Shown: positions 45,431 through 57,658 of the stretch, piece after piece
How the letters are laid out: each line of letters begins with the position of its first letter
Position numbering within the stretch: position 1 is the first letter of the stretch
Assembly: GCA_907163345.1 (NCBI GenBank)
Contig: CAJQUN010000060.1
Coordinates: 744,001-808,000 of the forward strand
Direction: 5' to 3'
Length of the DNA: 64,000 nucleotides
From: Haberlea rhodopensis
Lineage: Eukaryota; Streptophyta; Magnoliopsida; Lamiales; Gesneriaceae
The notes under the pieces: generated by a model
Told to the model about the DNA's origin: nothing
Database searches by the model: none
The model's input: the letters and a program-made list of their open reading frames with translations, nothing else
Position numbers and translations under genes: made by a program

Positions 45431-46112
45431 CCAGCACCTGTACATCGAAAAAATCGCCATTAATGAGCATTTTTCAAACCTTTCTTCATACCTTACAAAT
45501 CCAAACTTCCCTACAACAATAATAACATCATAACCCACTAAAACCCACATAAAACACTTCAAAAGTCATACCCCAACCATAAACAACATATACCCAAAAC
45601 AAACCCACATAAATCATCAAACATTTAACCCATTTCAACACCAAACATCATAAAACTTTTAGGAATGGTTCCATACCTCTTGTAGGCTCCAAATCCTAAC
45701 AAAGATCACACAAACAAAGTTTTTGTGAAGCTTTTCTCCTCCTTCTTTGGTGGATCTCGAAAATGGGAAGGGTTTGGGGTTGGAAAGTGATTTTGGGGGT
45801 TTTTAAAAAGTGAATGGTAAAGTGGGGTTAAAGTGATGGGTATAGGATTAAAAGGGGTTGTTGAATTTAATTAAAAAATTGCACCCCAAACTTAACATGA
45901 TGTATAAAACACCCCAACATGGTATTTTAAAAAGCATCTTGACAAAATGCACTAAACTTCATCTAAAATCACATCTTCCTCATATTTAAAAATCAACACA
46001 ATTGAATCATGCTAACATCTCATTACCCAACACATAAATCGATTACCACCTGATTCATCATATAAACATAATTAATGCCTTAATTGCAATTAATTAATTT
46101 CGGGGCATCACA

Positions 46113-46128
46113 TTACTCCCCTACTTAT
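46113..46128 (-). other. Polypurine tract of the young Tekay element
   Basis: On the minus strand GTAGGGGAGTAA lies immediately before the LTR start TGTGATGCC. The same sequence follows LTR B at 52775-52790. Confidence 0.8.
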
Positions 46129-46171
46129 AAGATTTCGTCCTCGAAATCGCATGCACTTACCCAAAGAGAAA

Positions 46172-48847
46172 CTAAACATAAATCATACCAGAAAATAGTT
46201 CCGGGTAATGCTGCACCATATGCCGTTCCGTCTCCCACGTAGCCTCCTCGATACCCCGACGATCCCACTGAACTTTGACCATCGGTATAACTTTACTTCG
46301 TAATCTGCGATCCTCACGATCCAGAATTCTGACCGGTCGTTCAACGTAGGATACATCTGAATCCAACTGCACTTCAGTAGGCTGTAAAACATGAGACGTG
46401 TCTGGCTCATACTTTCTCAACATAGAAACATGGAAGACATCGTGAATTCCGGATAAAGACGGCGGTAGAGCCAAACGGTAAGCCAATGTACCAATACGCA
46501 GCAATACCTCATACGGTCCGACATATCTCGGAGATAACTTTCCCCGTTTACCAAAACGGACCACACCCCTGAAGGGTGAGATTATGGGGAAAACCTTGTC
46601 TCCTTCTTGGAATTCTAGCGGCCGTCGCCGCTTATTGGCATAGGCTGCTTGCCTATCTTGGGCCGCTTTCATCTTTAAGCGTATAATCTTAATCTTTTCC
46701 TCCATGTCCTTAATCATATCCGGTCCTCCGACCGCTTTACTCGTCAAGTCCTCCCAATACAGCGGTGACCTACATCGTCGTCCGTAAAGAGCTTCAAAAG
46801 GGGCCATTTGAATGCTCGCCTGATAGCTGTTATTATAGGAGAACTCTACCAGTGGTATAGACTCTTGCCATGGAGTATCAAACTCCAAAACACATGCCCT
46901 CAGCATATCTTCGAGCGTCTGAATAGTACGCTCCGTTTGGCCGTCTGTCTGAGGGTGATAAGCTGTACTCAGTCTCACCTCGGTGCCCAAAGCTGTCTGG
47001 AGACCCTCCCAGAAATGAGAAGTAAACCTTGGGTCTCTGTCAGACACGATCGAGACTGGAACCCCGTGTAACCTCACTACATCCCGTACATATAATTGGG
47101 CCATCTTCAGATACGTGAAAGTCATACTGTAAGGGATGAAATGAGCTACCTTCGTCAGCCTATCCACGATCACCCAGATCGCATCAAATCCAGAGGCCGA
47201 CCTTGGCAAGTGGGTCACGAAGTCAATAGATATATGCTCCCACTTCCACTTAGGTACCTCCAAGCTCTTCAGCTCGCCACCAGGACTTTGCCTTTCTGCC
47301 TTTACTTGCTGGCAGATCAGACATTTCTTAACAAAAGTGATCACATCACGCTTCATGCGTCTCCACCAGAATTGACCACTCAAGTCCTTATACATCTTTC
47401 TTCCCCCGGGGTGGATACTGAACCGGCTACTATGAGCTCGTTCTAAGATTCCTTTACGCAATCCCGGCGCATTTGGGACTACCCATCGGTTGTCCAGTCT
47501 TAAAGAATCATCTTCAGCCACTCTAAACTTTGTTGGCTGACCTCGAAGTGCTATCGATGACCATCTCTGAACCTCCTCATCTGACCCCTGGGCTTTCCTG
47601 ATAGCTTCAAAAATGTCTGGCTCAGCCAATAAGGTCGACACTCGCACTGGCGACGTGTCCACATTAAAATCATAGCCCAGATGGCAATAAGAAGTCATCA
47701 TCGCTGATAAACACATAGCGTCTTCAGCAGTACTCTTCACCTTCCGACTTAAGGCGTCTGCCATCAAATTTGCTTTCCCCGTATGGTACTCAATCTCACA
47801 GTCATAATCCTTGAGCAAATCCATCCATCTTCTTTGACGCATATTCAGTTCAGCCTGAGTGAATAGAAATTTCAGACTCTTATGGTCCGTATAGATGGTA
47901 AACGTCGTACCATAAAGATAATGACGCCAAATCTTTAAGGCGAAGATGATAGCCGCCAGTTCCAGATCATGGACTGGGTATCTGGTCTCATGAGGCTTCA
48001 ACTGCCTCAAAGCATAAGCCACCACGTGCTTATCTTGCGTCAATACACAGCCCAAACCTTGCACTGATGCATCCGTGTACAAGGAAAACTTCTTATTCTC
48101 AGAAGGAATCACCAACACTGGCGCTGTCGTCAAACGACGTTTCAATTCTTGGAAGCTTTCCTCGCAAGCTTCGGACCAAAAGAATGGGACTCCTTTCTGA
48201 GTCAACTGTGTCAACGGCTTAGCGATCTTAGAAAATCCCTCGACGAAACGTCGGTAATAACCTGCTAAGCCTAGGAAACTCCGTATCTCGGGTACAGAAG
48301 TGGGTGCTGCCCACTCCATCACAGCATCAATCTTCCTGGGATCCACAGATATCCCGCTGCTAGATATAACATGAACAAAGAATACTACACTGCTCAGCCA
48401 GAACTCGCACTTGCTGAGCTTTGCATACAACTTATGATCCCTAAGGATCTGAAGTACTGTCCTCAAGTGCCGCACATGATCTTCTTCGGTCCGGGAGTAG
48501 ATGAGTATATCGTCAATGAAAACTATGACGAATTGATCCAAATATGGCTGGAACACCAATGTCATCAAACTCATGAAAACAACCGGGGCATTTGTCACCC
48601 CAAAAGGCATGACTAGGAATTCATAGTGCCCAGACCTAGTCCTGAAGGCTGTCTTCTGGACATCATCTTCCTTTACTTGAATCTTATGGTACCCCGACCT
48701 CAAATCGATCTTACTGTAGAGCCTCGTACCCTGCAACTGATCAAACAAGTCATCGATCCTCGGAAGTGGGTACTTATTCTTCACTGTAGCTTTGTTCAGT
48801 TGTCTGTAATCGATGCACAAACGCATCGAACCATATTTCTTCTTCAC
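46172..48847 (-). CDS. Tekay Pol: RT, RNase H, integrase, chromodomain
   Basis: 891 codons open on the minus strand. The first Met is only the restart after an upstream frameshift; in the intact element this is continuous with Gag-protease. RT spans about residues 1-190 with IDD at 111-113 (FIDDILIYS). RNase H spans about 250-370 with D259, E296, D321 and D364. The integrase zinc finger uses H472, H479, C509, C512; the catalytic triad is D542, D603 (VSDRDPRF) and E639 (DGQTERTIQ). The C-terminus ([20 protein letters not shown], about 850-885) is the chromodomain typical of Tekay chromoviruses, which may steer integration to heterochromatin. All catalytic residues I can place are present. Confidence 0.92.
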   Translation of the reverse strand: MKKKYGSMRLCIDYRQLNKATVKNKYPLPRIDDLFDQLQGTRLYSKIDLRSGYHKIQVKEDDVQKTAFRTRSGHYEFLVMPFGVTNAPVVFMSLMTLVFQPYLDQFVIVFIDDILIYSRTEEDHVRHLRTVLQILRDHKLYAKLSKCEFWLSSVVFFVHVISSSGISVDPRKIDAVMEWAAPTSVPEIRSFLGLAGYYRRFVEGFSKIAKPLTQLTQKGVPFFWSEACEESFQELKRRLTTAPVLVIPSENKKFSLYTDASVQGLGCVLTQDKHVVAYALRQLKPHETRYPVHDLELAAIIFALKIWRHYLYGTTFTIYTDHKSLKFLFTQAELNMRQRRWMDLLKDYDCEIEYHTGKANLMADALSRKVKSTAEDAMCLSAMMTSYCHLGYDFNVDTSPVRVSTLLAEPDIFEAIRKAQGSDEEVQRWSSIALRGQPTKFRVAEDDSLRLDNRWVVPNAPGLRKGILERAHSSRFSIHPGGRKMYKDLSGQFWWRRMKRDVITFVKKCLICQQVKAERQSPGGELKSLEVPKWKWEHISIDFVTHLPRSASGFDAIWVIVDRLTKVAHFIPYSMTFTYLKMAQLYVRDVVRLHGVPVSIVSDRDPRFTSHFWEGLQTALGTEVRLSTAYHPQTDGQTERTIQTLEDMLRACVLEFDTPWQESIPLVEFSYNNSYQASIQMAPFEALYGRRCRSPLYWEDLTSKAVGGPDMIKDMEEKIKIIRLKMKAAQDRQAAYANKRRRPLEFQEGDKVFPIISPFRGVVRFGKRGKLSPRYVGPYEVLLRIGTLAYRLALPPSLSGIHDVFHVSMLRKYEPDTSHVLQPTEVQLDSDVSYVERPVRILDREDRRLRSKVIPMVKVQWDRRGIEEATWETERHMVQHYPELFSGMIYV

Positions 48848-50685
48848 AAATAAAACTGGTGCTCCCAGGGTGATACGCTAGGGCGTATATAGCCCTTATC
48901 TAGGAGCTCTTGCAACTGAATCTTTAATTCCCTTAGCTCCGCTGGTGCCATCCTATAAGGGGCACGAGAAATGGCAGACGTCCCCGGTAATAACTCAATC
49001 CCAAACTCGACCTCTCTCGTCGGTGGGAATCCGGGAATCTCCTCTAGAAAGACATCAGGGAACTCCGCCACCACGGGCACATTCTCAACTTTTACTTCTT
49101 CTTTCTTTTCCGTAACATCAACGGCATAAATGAGATATCCTGTATGGACTTGTTCCAACAACTGCGCCATCTTGACAGCAGATATCAACGGAATCTTAGA
49201 GCGAGAACCATCCCCATAGAACGTCCATGGAACTCCCATATCAGATTTGAACCGTACAGTCCTCTGCCTGCAGTTCACAACTGCCTGATACCTGTTCAGA
49301 ACATCAATGCCCAGAATGCAGTCAAAATCAGACATTCCCAGAACAATCAAATCTGACCTTAGTTCTTTATCCTCAAAATAAATGAGGCCATCGTAGACGA
49401 TCCGACCAGTAATCATACTTCTTCCAGCGGGGGTCGAGACTATAAGAGGCGTGGGCGACGGAGAAGTGCATATGTGGTGCCTTTCCACAAAGCTTGTTGA
49501 CACAAAAGAGTGTGACGCACATGTGTCGATCAATATAAAAGCAGGGTGCGTAAATAAAAGACACGTACCCGCTATAACCTCCTCCGGAGCCGCTGAAGCC
49601 TGCTCCCTTGTCAATGCATAGACTTGCCCTTGAGGTGGCCCCATAGGCTGACCTCCATACTGTCTCGGCACGAATGGTGGTCTATGCTGTGCTGTCCTAT
49701 CCGCAGGCCTCCCCGCAGAACCCTGTTGACTTTCCCTGTTGGGACACTGTCTAGCAAAGTGGCCCTTGTCGCCACAAACATAACATCCTACACAATCTTT
49801 CGTCAGATGTGGTTGCCCACAAAGAGTGCATTGGACCTTCCCGGATCTGTCTCCCTGAGACTGCCCCCTTCCAGATGGGGCATCACTCCTATGGTTTCCT
49901 TTCCATCTACTGTCGGGCCTCTTGCCACTGAACCTTGACGCCGATGTGTTCCCCCTTGACTTGAACTGATCACTCCTTAGCTTCAAATTATCTGGAGTGG
50001 GTTTCTGAGAGGGTGCTGTCGGTGGTACAACATCAGGGTATGCACCCACTCCCAGTTCGGCTAGCTCAGCCCGTGAGAGTGCATCGTCAAAGCAAGTAGG
50101 GCCATAAGTAATCACCCTATCGTACAGCTCCGGCCTCAAGCCCTTCATGAAGTTCCTCATCTTTGCTTGAGTGCTCGTGGCGATGTGAGGCACATATCTG
50201 AGTAAGGAACTGTATTGAAGAGCATAATTTGATACCGACATGTTACCTTGCTTGAGGTGAGTAAATTCATCTTCCTTAGCCTGTCGTGCAGCAGCCGAGA
50301 AATAACGATTCAGAAAGCGAGTTCGAAACATTTTCCAATTAACTTCATGACCTTGAGCCTCTTGCTCTACCACAGTGGTCTTCCACCACATTAGTGCCTT
50401 CTTGGCCAATTGGAACTCTGTTAACCGAATCCATGCTGTCTTCGCACATGGGGTTGCCACAAAGATTTGTTCTATTCTTTCTAACCATTCCTCAGCTCGT
50501 TCCCCTGTTTCGGTTCCTTCAAAGGTTGGGGGTCGGTATGCAAGAAATTGAGTTAAGCTTAGCTCCCCTGGCAACAACTGTTGTTCAGACGGTTCATCAT
50601 CAAAAGCTGGCGGGGGTAGGGGATTCGTACGTCCCGCACTTGCGTTGACGCTCACTGCGTCACCTACCTCCACGTTTGCTGCCAT
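48844..50685 (-). CDS. Tekay Gag-protease, ending at a frameshift
   Basis: A frame also reaches an ATG at 50697, but [16 protein letters not shown] (50685) aligns with the start of the homologue at 6161, so I prefer it. Gag has [30 protein letters not shown] and [20 protein letters not shown] basic linker leads to two zinc knuckles ([13 protein letters not shown] and [14 protein letters not shown]). The aspartic protease follows, but its active site reads DTCAS where the family has DTGAS, so it may be inactive. Near 48870 one G appears lost (the homologous segment reads SPWGAPV), which ends the frame instead of continuing into RT. This is a single-lesion, recently disabled polyprotein. Confidence 0.88.
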   Translation of the reverse strand: MAANVEVGDAVSVNASAGRTNPLPPPAFDDEPSEQQLLPGELSLTQFLAYRPPTFEGTETGERAEEWLERIEQIFVATPCAKTAWIRLTEFQLAKKALMWWKTTVVEQEAQGHEVNWKMFRTRFLNRYFSAAARQAKEDEFTHLKQGNMSVSNYALQYSSLLRYVPHIATSTQAKMRNFMKGLRPELYDRVITYGPTCFDDALSRAELAELGVGAYPDVVPPTAPSQKPTPDNLKLRSDQFKSRGNTSASRFSGKRPDSRWKGNHRSDAPSGRGQSQGDRSGKVQCTLCGQPHLTKDCVGCYVCGDKGHFARQCPNRESQQGSAGRPADRTAQHRPPFVPRQYGGQPMGPPQGQVYALTREQASAAPEEVIAGTCLLFTHPAFILIDTCASHSFVSTSFVERHHICTSPSPTPLIVSTPAGRSMITGRIVYDGLIYFEDKELRSDLIVLGMSDFDCILGIDVLNRYQAVVNCRQRTVRFKSDMGVPWTFYGDGSRSKIPLISAVKMAQLLEQVHTGYLIYAVDVTEKKEEVKVENVPVVAEFPDVFLEEIPGFPPTREVEFGIELLPGTSAISRAPYRMAPAELRELKIQLQELLDKGYIRPSVSPWEHQFYL

Positions 50686-50875
50686 ACTGCAACACAAGGG
50701 TTAACAACAAGACCCAAAAGCAGTTCATATATACATCGTTAGAAAGGCATAACATGTGAACATAACAGCCATGTACTTCATATGTAACATATGCACACAA
50801 CATGTTCACAAGTAAGCACCTAGCCAACTTATTGCTAAGGCTACCCTTCACTCATCCCCGGGTTCTCTAACCACT

Positions 50876-50887
50876 GCTCTGATACCA
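50876..50887 (-). promoter_or_regulatory. Primer binding site of the young Tekay element
   Basis: Minus-strand TGGTATCAGAGC, four bases inside LTR B, complementary to initiator tRNA-Met. Confidence 0.9.
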
Positions 50888-50891
50888 CTAA

Positions 50892-52774
50892 TGTAGGGTC
50901 TTCCTACCTTAACATCGTATAGTACACATATAATGGACAGAACATGCATTTATAACCTCATAAGGGTTCCGGTTGTAGCTTGAGCTTAGAAGATTACAGG
51001 CCAAAATAAAATGTCCAAAAGCTATTTAGTTACATTCCCAATAATGAATGTTAAAGTTATAGATTAATACTACTCCTAGAGTAGAGACTATCAAAATCCT
51101 GCATCCTATATTCATCTTGTTCCCTTTTAGCTCACCGCCTGAACCCGACCCTAGGCCCTTCGGTCCAAAAGTGTACCTACAGGGACAACACATCGTGAGC
51201 ATACACATATTTACTTAACATGATATTAAAAGACATACAGTAATGCATAGCATCTTAGTTAAGTAAAAGTTATTGGTCGTTCTTCAACTTCCTTTGTTAT
51301 CCCTGATTCTTATTCATGTATAAGGGCGTCTTACCCCCATTGTATGGCATCTTACCATAACATAATCATCGTGTGACATCTTACCACATGGGCATCTTAC
51401 CCAATCATATGGTGTCTTACCATATCATAAACATTGTGTGGCGTCTTACCACAGGGGCATCTTACCCACTCACATACATTTGGTGGCATCTTACCACATG
51501 GGCGTCTTACCCTATCATATACGTCGTATGACCTTATCATAAACTTACTTATCATAAACATCATCATCATAAACGTCATCATAAACATCATCATCATAAA
51601 TATCATCATAATCATCATCATCGTAAACATCATCATAAACGTCATCATAAACATCATCATCATAAACATCATTATTAAATATCAGAGTATGGTTTACCGT
51701 CCGATGCTCGTATGTTTCTTACGTACCTTAATCCCAAAAGTGGAGAAATCGGAGAGCTTTATCTCCTTGAGGTTGTGGGTACTTGGGATGGTTCTACATA
51801 ACCATACAAATTGATATTAGAAGCTAATCATGGTCCAATATCCAAAAATCCCACAAAAATATCAAAAATGCACATTTTTACACCCCGCGATCGATCGCCG
51901 CCCAGGCCCGATCGATCGCGAGATCATACTGGACGAGGCTCAAATTTTTGCATCTTGGCGATCGATCGCCACTTTTGGCGCGATCGATCGCCAGCCTCGC
52001 CGATCGATCGCCCAAAGGTGGCGATCGATCGCCAAACGCTACTGGCGCCCACTGCTGGCTCGCGATCGATCGCCAAAAACGGGCGATCGATCGCCAGCAC
52101 CTGTACATCGAAAAAATCGCCATTAATGAGCATTTTTCAAACCTTTCTTCATACCTTACAAATCCAAACTTCCGTACAACAATAATAACATCATAACCCA
52201 CTAAAACCCACATAAAACACTTCAAAAGTCATACCCCAACCATAAACAACATATACCCAAAACAAACCCACATAAATCATCAAAAATTTAACCCATTTCA
52301 ACACCAAACATCATAAAACTTTTAGGAATGGTTCCATACCTCTTGTAGGCTCCAAATCCTAACAAAGATCACACAAACAAAGTTTTTGTGAAGCTTTTCT
52401 CCTCCTTCTTTGGTGGATCTCGAAAATGGGAAGGGTTTGGGGTTGGAAAGTGATTTTGGGGGTTTTTAAAAAGTGAATGGTAAAGTGGGGTTAAAGTGAT
52501 GGGTATAGGATTAAAAGGGGTTGTTGAATTTAATTAAAAAATTGCACCCCAAACTTAACATGATGTATAAAACACCCCAACATGGTATTTTAAAAAGCAT
52601 CTTGACAAATGCACTAAACTTCATCTAAAATCACATCTTCCTCATATTTAAAAATCAACACAATTGAATCATGCTAACATCTCATTACCCAACACATAAA
52701 TCGATTACCACATGATTCATCATATAAACATAATTAATGCCTTAATCGCAATTAATTAATTTCGGGGCATCACA
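50892..52774 (-). repeat. LTR B (5' LTR) of the young Tekay element
   Basis: 1883 bp, plus-strand TGTAGGGTCTTCC to CGGGGCATCACA, nearly identical to LTR A. Paired ACGT box at 51709-51726 (one side mutated). Confidence 0.93.
51888..52093. repeat. Phased GCGATCGATCGC array in LTR B
   Basis: Same eight sites and spacings as in LTR A (45225-45430). Confidence 0.95.
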
Positions 52775-52990
52775 TTACTCCCCTACTTATAAGATTTCGT
52801 CCTCGAAATCGCATGCACTTACCCAAAGAGAAACTAAACATAAATCATACCAGAAAATAATTCCGGGTAATGCTGCACCATATGTCGTTCCGTCTCCCAC
52901 GTAGCCTCCTCGATACCCCGACGATCCCACTGAACTTTGACCATCGGTATAACTTTACTCGTAATCTGCGATCCTCACGATCCAGAATTC
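52775..52990 (-). pseudogene. Truncated second internal segment (polypurine tract and Pol C-terminus)
   Basis: Nearly identical to 46113-46328: polypurine tract, spacer, and the last codons of Pol including the chromodomain end. One base missing near 52959 shifts the frame. Identity stops at GAATTC (52985-52990) and unrelated sequence begins. Confidence 0.9.
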
Positions 52991-54164
52991 AACAGAGCAC
53001 TATGTTACGAATGGATAACATTTCCTTATCTAGTACGTAGTCATGTTTTCTTATACACCAGTCTCATTATATAACACCCTCCATCAACATCCGATATCAA
53101 ATTATTACTTGAACATTTATTAGAAATTATTACATGCATAGATCATCATCTATATGCCTTTCAATTACTAACTCAATCTCAATCATAATAAATCATTTAA
53201 TCAGGAATGTTCAATTACCACGTGTATTCTCATGATGACCTGATTATTGTGTCCGTCACATCATGTCTACCTCGTCATCAATCATCACATGATTATCTAT
53301 CATTACAGTCATCATACACTCGAGAATAACATTAAAATTTCACACTTACTCATGCTATTCACGATGGCCTCACGCCAACCCGTGATGTTCACCACGATCA
53401 CACATCCACACATGACGTTCATAGTGATCCCTCATCATCTCATGACATCTCGTGTCATTCTGTGACATACTCATTCGTCTCATACCCGCACAATTATATA
53501 CAACTCAATGCATATGTGATTAATCAGTTATTAATCCTACATTATACAGGTTTAGCATGCTTTCCCCGAAACAAATATCATTACATCACAACTGTATTTG
53601 ACTTAATCTAATAGGTGATTAATCAACATCTACAATACTCAAGACTAGTACACTTTCATAACATTAAATATCATCACATAATCAGTATCATTTCTCGATG
53701 CATACTATAGAGATGGGGGTGTTACCACTGCGGTTACATCCCGCCCTGTATCATCACTGCAGCAGTAATTTTCATTGTTCATCCTTACCCCAGTCATTGA
53801 TTCTCATAATTCAACACATATCAAATGTATTCACATGTCAAATCAAATCAAATGGCTTATCTCGACATGTCAAACCGAATGAAAAGGGTTACCTCAATTC
53901 TTCGTTCCCCTGGAACCTGTCAATATCCTCTTGGGTCTGCCTCTCATGTACCAAAGGAACAACCCTGTAAACATTTACAACACGACATCCACTGCCATCT
54001 GCAATCAACATATGATCAATATACATTGCTAACATAATAGCAGTACTCGAATACTCATCGCACTACGGCAGTATACAATCAATACCCCTCGCTTCGTGTA
54101 ACATCAGCAAGTATTCTATATATCAGTGGCCCAATAACATTCCTCGCTTCGAATTGCCGTCGAC

Positions 54165-54480
54165 GCAATGATATCCCTCGCTTCGACATACTAGCGACCC
54201 ATGCTACAATATGACAACGGCAAATATCCTGATCCATCGCTCGATAAGACAGCGGCAAATCATCGCTTAGATGTGACAGCGGCATGTACCATTGCTTCGA
54301 CACGACAATGGTATTATCATCGCTTCGACATGACAACGACATCATCGCTTCGACGTGACAGTTGCATGTACCATCGCTTCGACACGACATCAGCATCATC
54401 GCTTCGAGATGACAGCGGCATATCATCGCTTCGACGTGACAGCGGCATGTACCATCACTTTGACACGAGAGCGGCATCAT
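54165..54480. repeat. Degenerate minisatellite (CATCGCTTCGACGTGACAG)
   Basis: About ten variable units of roughly 22-24 bp built from CATCGCTTCGACxTGACA and GCGGCATGTACC. Followed at 54490-54600 by two 'CACTTTGCTCCGCAGGCTCA'-type units of about 50 bp. Confidence 0.75.
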
Positions 54481-55252
54481 CATGAATGTACCACTTTGCT
54501 CCGCAGGCTCAAGAGGTACTCCCATGTATGTGGCACTTTGCCCCGTAGGCTCAAGAGGTGACCCCCGCACATGTGCACTTTGTCCATTGGACCCGAGGTG
54601 ATGCCCATTCCACACAATCTCATCGATTATCACAAAACATCAAATCAAATATCAATGCATGTGTATAACTTCACGTATACCTGCATTCTTTTAATAACAA
54701 CGTACTCATACTCGATCATCATACAATATGTTGTCACATTCCAAAAGCACCGTATTGCTCATCAAATCCTGTCCTCAGACAACATGTCTCATTTCCTGAT
54801 TCCTCCTACAAAATCAGATTCACTTAGCACTGTATACAGATATAACATCCATACACTTTAATTCACAAGCTTAAAACATCAAATTGCTATCAATATAGTA
54901 TACCCTTTTGTCATTCATCCAACGACACAATATTGCTATTACCTACTCAAAGTAATAATATATTATTACTTATGTTACTGGATCCTTGCACTTCACAAAC
55001 AATACCACATCTAGTGTGTATGTTCATTGGCACCACCGATTATTCTTACTATCACGTTCTTCATATCATGCTCTCCTGCAACCACAATAGTTAGCAATGA
55101 CACAAATTTCCATGACATTATTTCACACTCTGCACATAAGTATATAAATGTCACCTCACACTGACACAAATTGCAATCATGCGTAAGTTATGTGATAATT
55201 AGTTCTGTCAACACACATCTCGACCCTTTAACAGCCCAAAGAGCAAACCACT

Positions 55253-55264
55253 ACTCTGATACCA
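55253..55264 (-). promoter_or_regulatory. Primer binding site next to the LTR at 55269
   Basis: Minus-strand TGGTATCAGAGT, four bases from the LTR; one mismatch to the standard site. Confidence 0.75.
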
Positions 55265-55268
55265 CTAA

Positions 55269-57587
55269 TGTAAGACCCCAAGTCCTACACACATTCATTA
55301 GTGCAATTATCATTAATAGTGCATACATCCATGTTAATGGGGAGTCTTCATTCGGGGTTTCTATCATAACATGTCCTTCATATAAAATTTGACGCTAAAT
55401 CCGCTCAAACTCTTGACAACATTCGCGACTCAACATGCATACATTTGATATAGCACTAATCATCTCCTCAAGTCAATCATGCAATAGTCACTCTCAACTT
55501 GATTGCATGCACACTTAAATGAAAATAGGAAAATCAACTTCTTATACAATCCATATACATGTATCATCATGCTCATAGGCGAGCATTAAGTATATAAGGT
55601 CACGTTCTCAATACCAATACTGGTACCTCCACTCAGGGAGCATCCTCATACATAGTTTGGACCCCTTGCCAGTGCCAATTCCAATATCAATGTCAACCTG
55701 TTTTACCTGTTCAGAAACAACCCACACATAGGGTGAACATACCAGTAACAAAATCTGAATATCATCAGTTTCACCACAAAATATAAAGTTGAAACTGTAA
55801 TGTCAATAATACTTCTTGTTTATGCCACAATCATATGGAACTCTCATGATGTTCCTGTTCTCACAATATCCAAGATCATCAAACTCCATGAATTAGTTAT
55901 ATTATTTTCGGTGATTTACTGTACTCATAACAATCGATAGTAACCAAACCATTGCAATAATAATTCATAATGATGACATGCATCTCATTCATCAATTGTA
56001 TAGCCATAGCTCATCATATCATATGGCTCGCTCAAAGGCGGTAACATTATCATCTTACGCACGTTCAACAGCGACGGCATCATACCCATCACTCGCTCCA
56101 TGGCCACACTATTCCCATTCCATAATAATAATATGCTCAATATTGGCATTTCCATATCGCATAGCAATTAGAAATTCATCAAAACAAGAATATAACATTC
56201 AATGCGCATAATCATAATACGTTTACCTCTGATCATACGCTACACGTACCTTAAAGTCGACGATAGATCTGGACATTTTCTATAACCGGAGTCTCAGAGT
56301 CTCGTCATTTGATTATCGATTCAATATCAATACTTATTGACTCCTACAACCATACCACACATATCATATAGACTCCTCATGCCTCCTATCATAATCAGTC
56401 ACAATTTACCATACTTTGTAAATTATTCAAACTATTCCATTTTATTCTTCATTAATCCGCGTTACCATATTTCTTTCCAAGGTTCAACTCATGCAACCTA
56501 AATTGATTGTCTAGTATTAGCATGTAGGAAAAATCATAAAATATACCATGAAACAATGCATCATAACTTTCCAAGCAAAACAAACTTTTCAAAATTTTGA
56601 TGCTTGCGATCGATCGCCTACACCTCGCGATCGATCGCCTAAACTCACTGCCCTTCAGCGATCGATTGCAACAAATAGGCGACCGATCGCCGAGTTGGTT
56701 TCTCGTCCAATAATTGGAGGTCTTCGCGCGATCGATCGTGCACGCCATAGCGATCGATCGCCAAGCTCTGTTCATCCGAAAATTCTCCATTTTTGTGTAC
56801 AAGCTCCATACAACACATATACCATGAAGTATACTACTCCTTTCTCAACTACAATACATAAAAACACTTCAAAACACAACTTACTCCTCTTATTCTCAAC
56901 CCATTAACTCCATTCAACTCATAACCAAAGTATCCAACACAAAATCCACATGATGATATTAAGAACTTAACACTTTGATCCCAAAACCAAGGTAGTGTTA
57001 GAACCCACAAGTTCCATGCATCATAAGCATTCAAGAAGAAGCATGAAGGGATAAGGTTTTTGTGATAATAGTTGTAGAGATTTGTGTGTGTAGATGGTAT
57101 AAGTGTGTGCAAGACTTAACTTGTGGTGCAAAGTGCAAGAGTGAGGATTGAATGGCTATAACAAGCTCTTGCCTCTAATCCAACTCCCATCCACTTATCA
57201 TGCATTAGCTAGCTTATTAGGACTTAAATCAAGATGCTTAGCAACATAATAATATCAAACATATAATTAAGCCTTAACTCATATGGTCATGCATGATTAT
57301 TTACAATCCATTCCATTTCAACACATTTCATCAATCATAATTATTTTACTCAACTTCAATAAAACTCCCATTTGATTAAGTCAACCCATACTCGGTTTGC
57401 CTCCATATCGAGTGCAAATACAGTTGCGTAATTTATTCTATAATTACCACAATTAAGTTATTATAACATTCTACCACATTCGATTATCTCTAACCGAGTT
57501 CAAAGCATTATGATGTTCAATCGTACTTACTTATACATTATCGCATTAAGTCAATTTAACTTAGGTAAATAATTTTCAGGTATTACA
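55269..57587 (-). repeat. Tekay-type 5' LTR, minus orientation
   Basis: 2319 bp, plus-strand TGTAAGACCCC to CAGGTATTACA. Contains a paired ACGT box remnant (56234-56250) and a six-copy palindrome array (56607-56760). Its partner LTR is not present. The following 57588-57658 is short unassigned DNA before the SIRE LTR. Confidence 0.8.
56607..56760. repeat. Phased GCGATCGATCGC array, six copies
   Basis: Cores start at 56607, 56628, 56659, 56680, 56729 and 56751, two of them with one substitution. Spacings are 21, 31, 21, 49 and 22 bp. A diverged version of the eight-copy arrays. Confidence 0.88.
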
Positions 57588-57658
57588 CTTGGTATATATA
57601 GTACCAAGGCTCAAAAGTCCGAGTCCTCCATAATACATCATGACTCATTAAAATCATC

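Larger units (their letters stand above)
44271..46112 (-). repeat. LTR A (3' LTR) of the young Tekay element
   Basis: 1842 bp, plus-strand TGTAGGGTCTTCC to CGGGGCATCACA. Differs from LTR B by a few substitutions and about 40 bp in a CATCATAAA simple repeat (44930-45015). Contains CATCTTACCACATGG-type short repeats (44700-44925), the paired ACGT box (45046-45064) and the palindrome array. Confidence 0.93.
44271..52990 (-). mobile_element. Young Tekay-type Ty3/gypsy element with an extra truncated internal segment
   Basis: Plus-strand order: LTR A (44271-46112), internal region with gag-pol (46113-50891), LTR B (50892-52774), then 216 bp (52775-52990) repeating the start of the internal region next to LTR A (polypurine tract and end of pol). 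Sense is minus. LTRs are nearly identical, so the copy is recent. The order LTR-internal-LTR-internal' indicates a tandem array of two elements sharing LTR B, the outer one truncated. Confidence 0.88.
52991..55268 (-). other. Non-coding Tekay-like internal region
   Basis: Lies just inside a Tekay-type LTR (55269-57587) and ends in a primer site, so it is the internal region of a minus-strand element. No gag or pol was recognised; the stretch is AT-rich with a minisatellite. Either a non-autonomous derivative or a composite with deleted coding region. Confidence 0.55.

Noticed and set aside
45148..45522. Open frames on both strands through the palindrome array (repeated 'AIDR'/'DRSP' residues)
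   Set aside because: The motif contains no stop in several frames, and spacings of 20, 22, 41 and 50 bp break any frame. The same happens at 22843, 38856, 51811 and 56452. They are artefacts of the repeat.
44271..52990. TSD of the young Tekay element
   Set aside because: CATAC precedes LTR A, but the other end runs into a truncated second internal segment, so no matching flank can be tested.
54079..54633. 184-residue minus-strand ORF
   Set aside because: Runs through degenerate minisatellite units; residue repeats simply mirror the DNA repeats.
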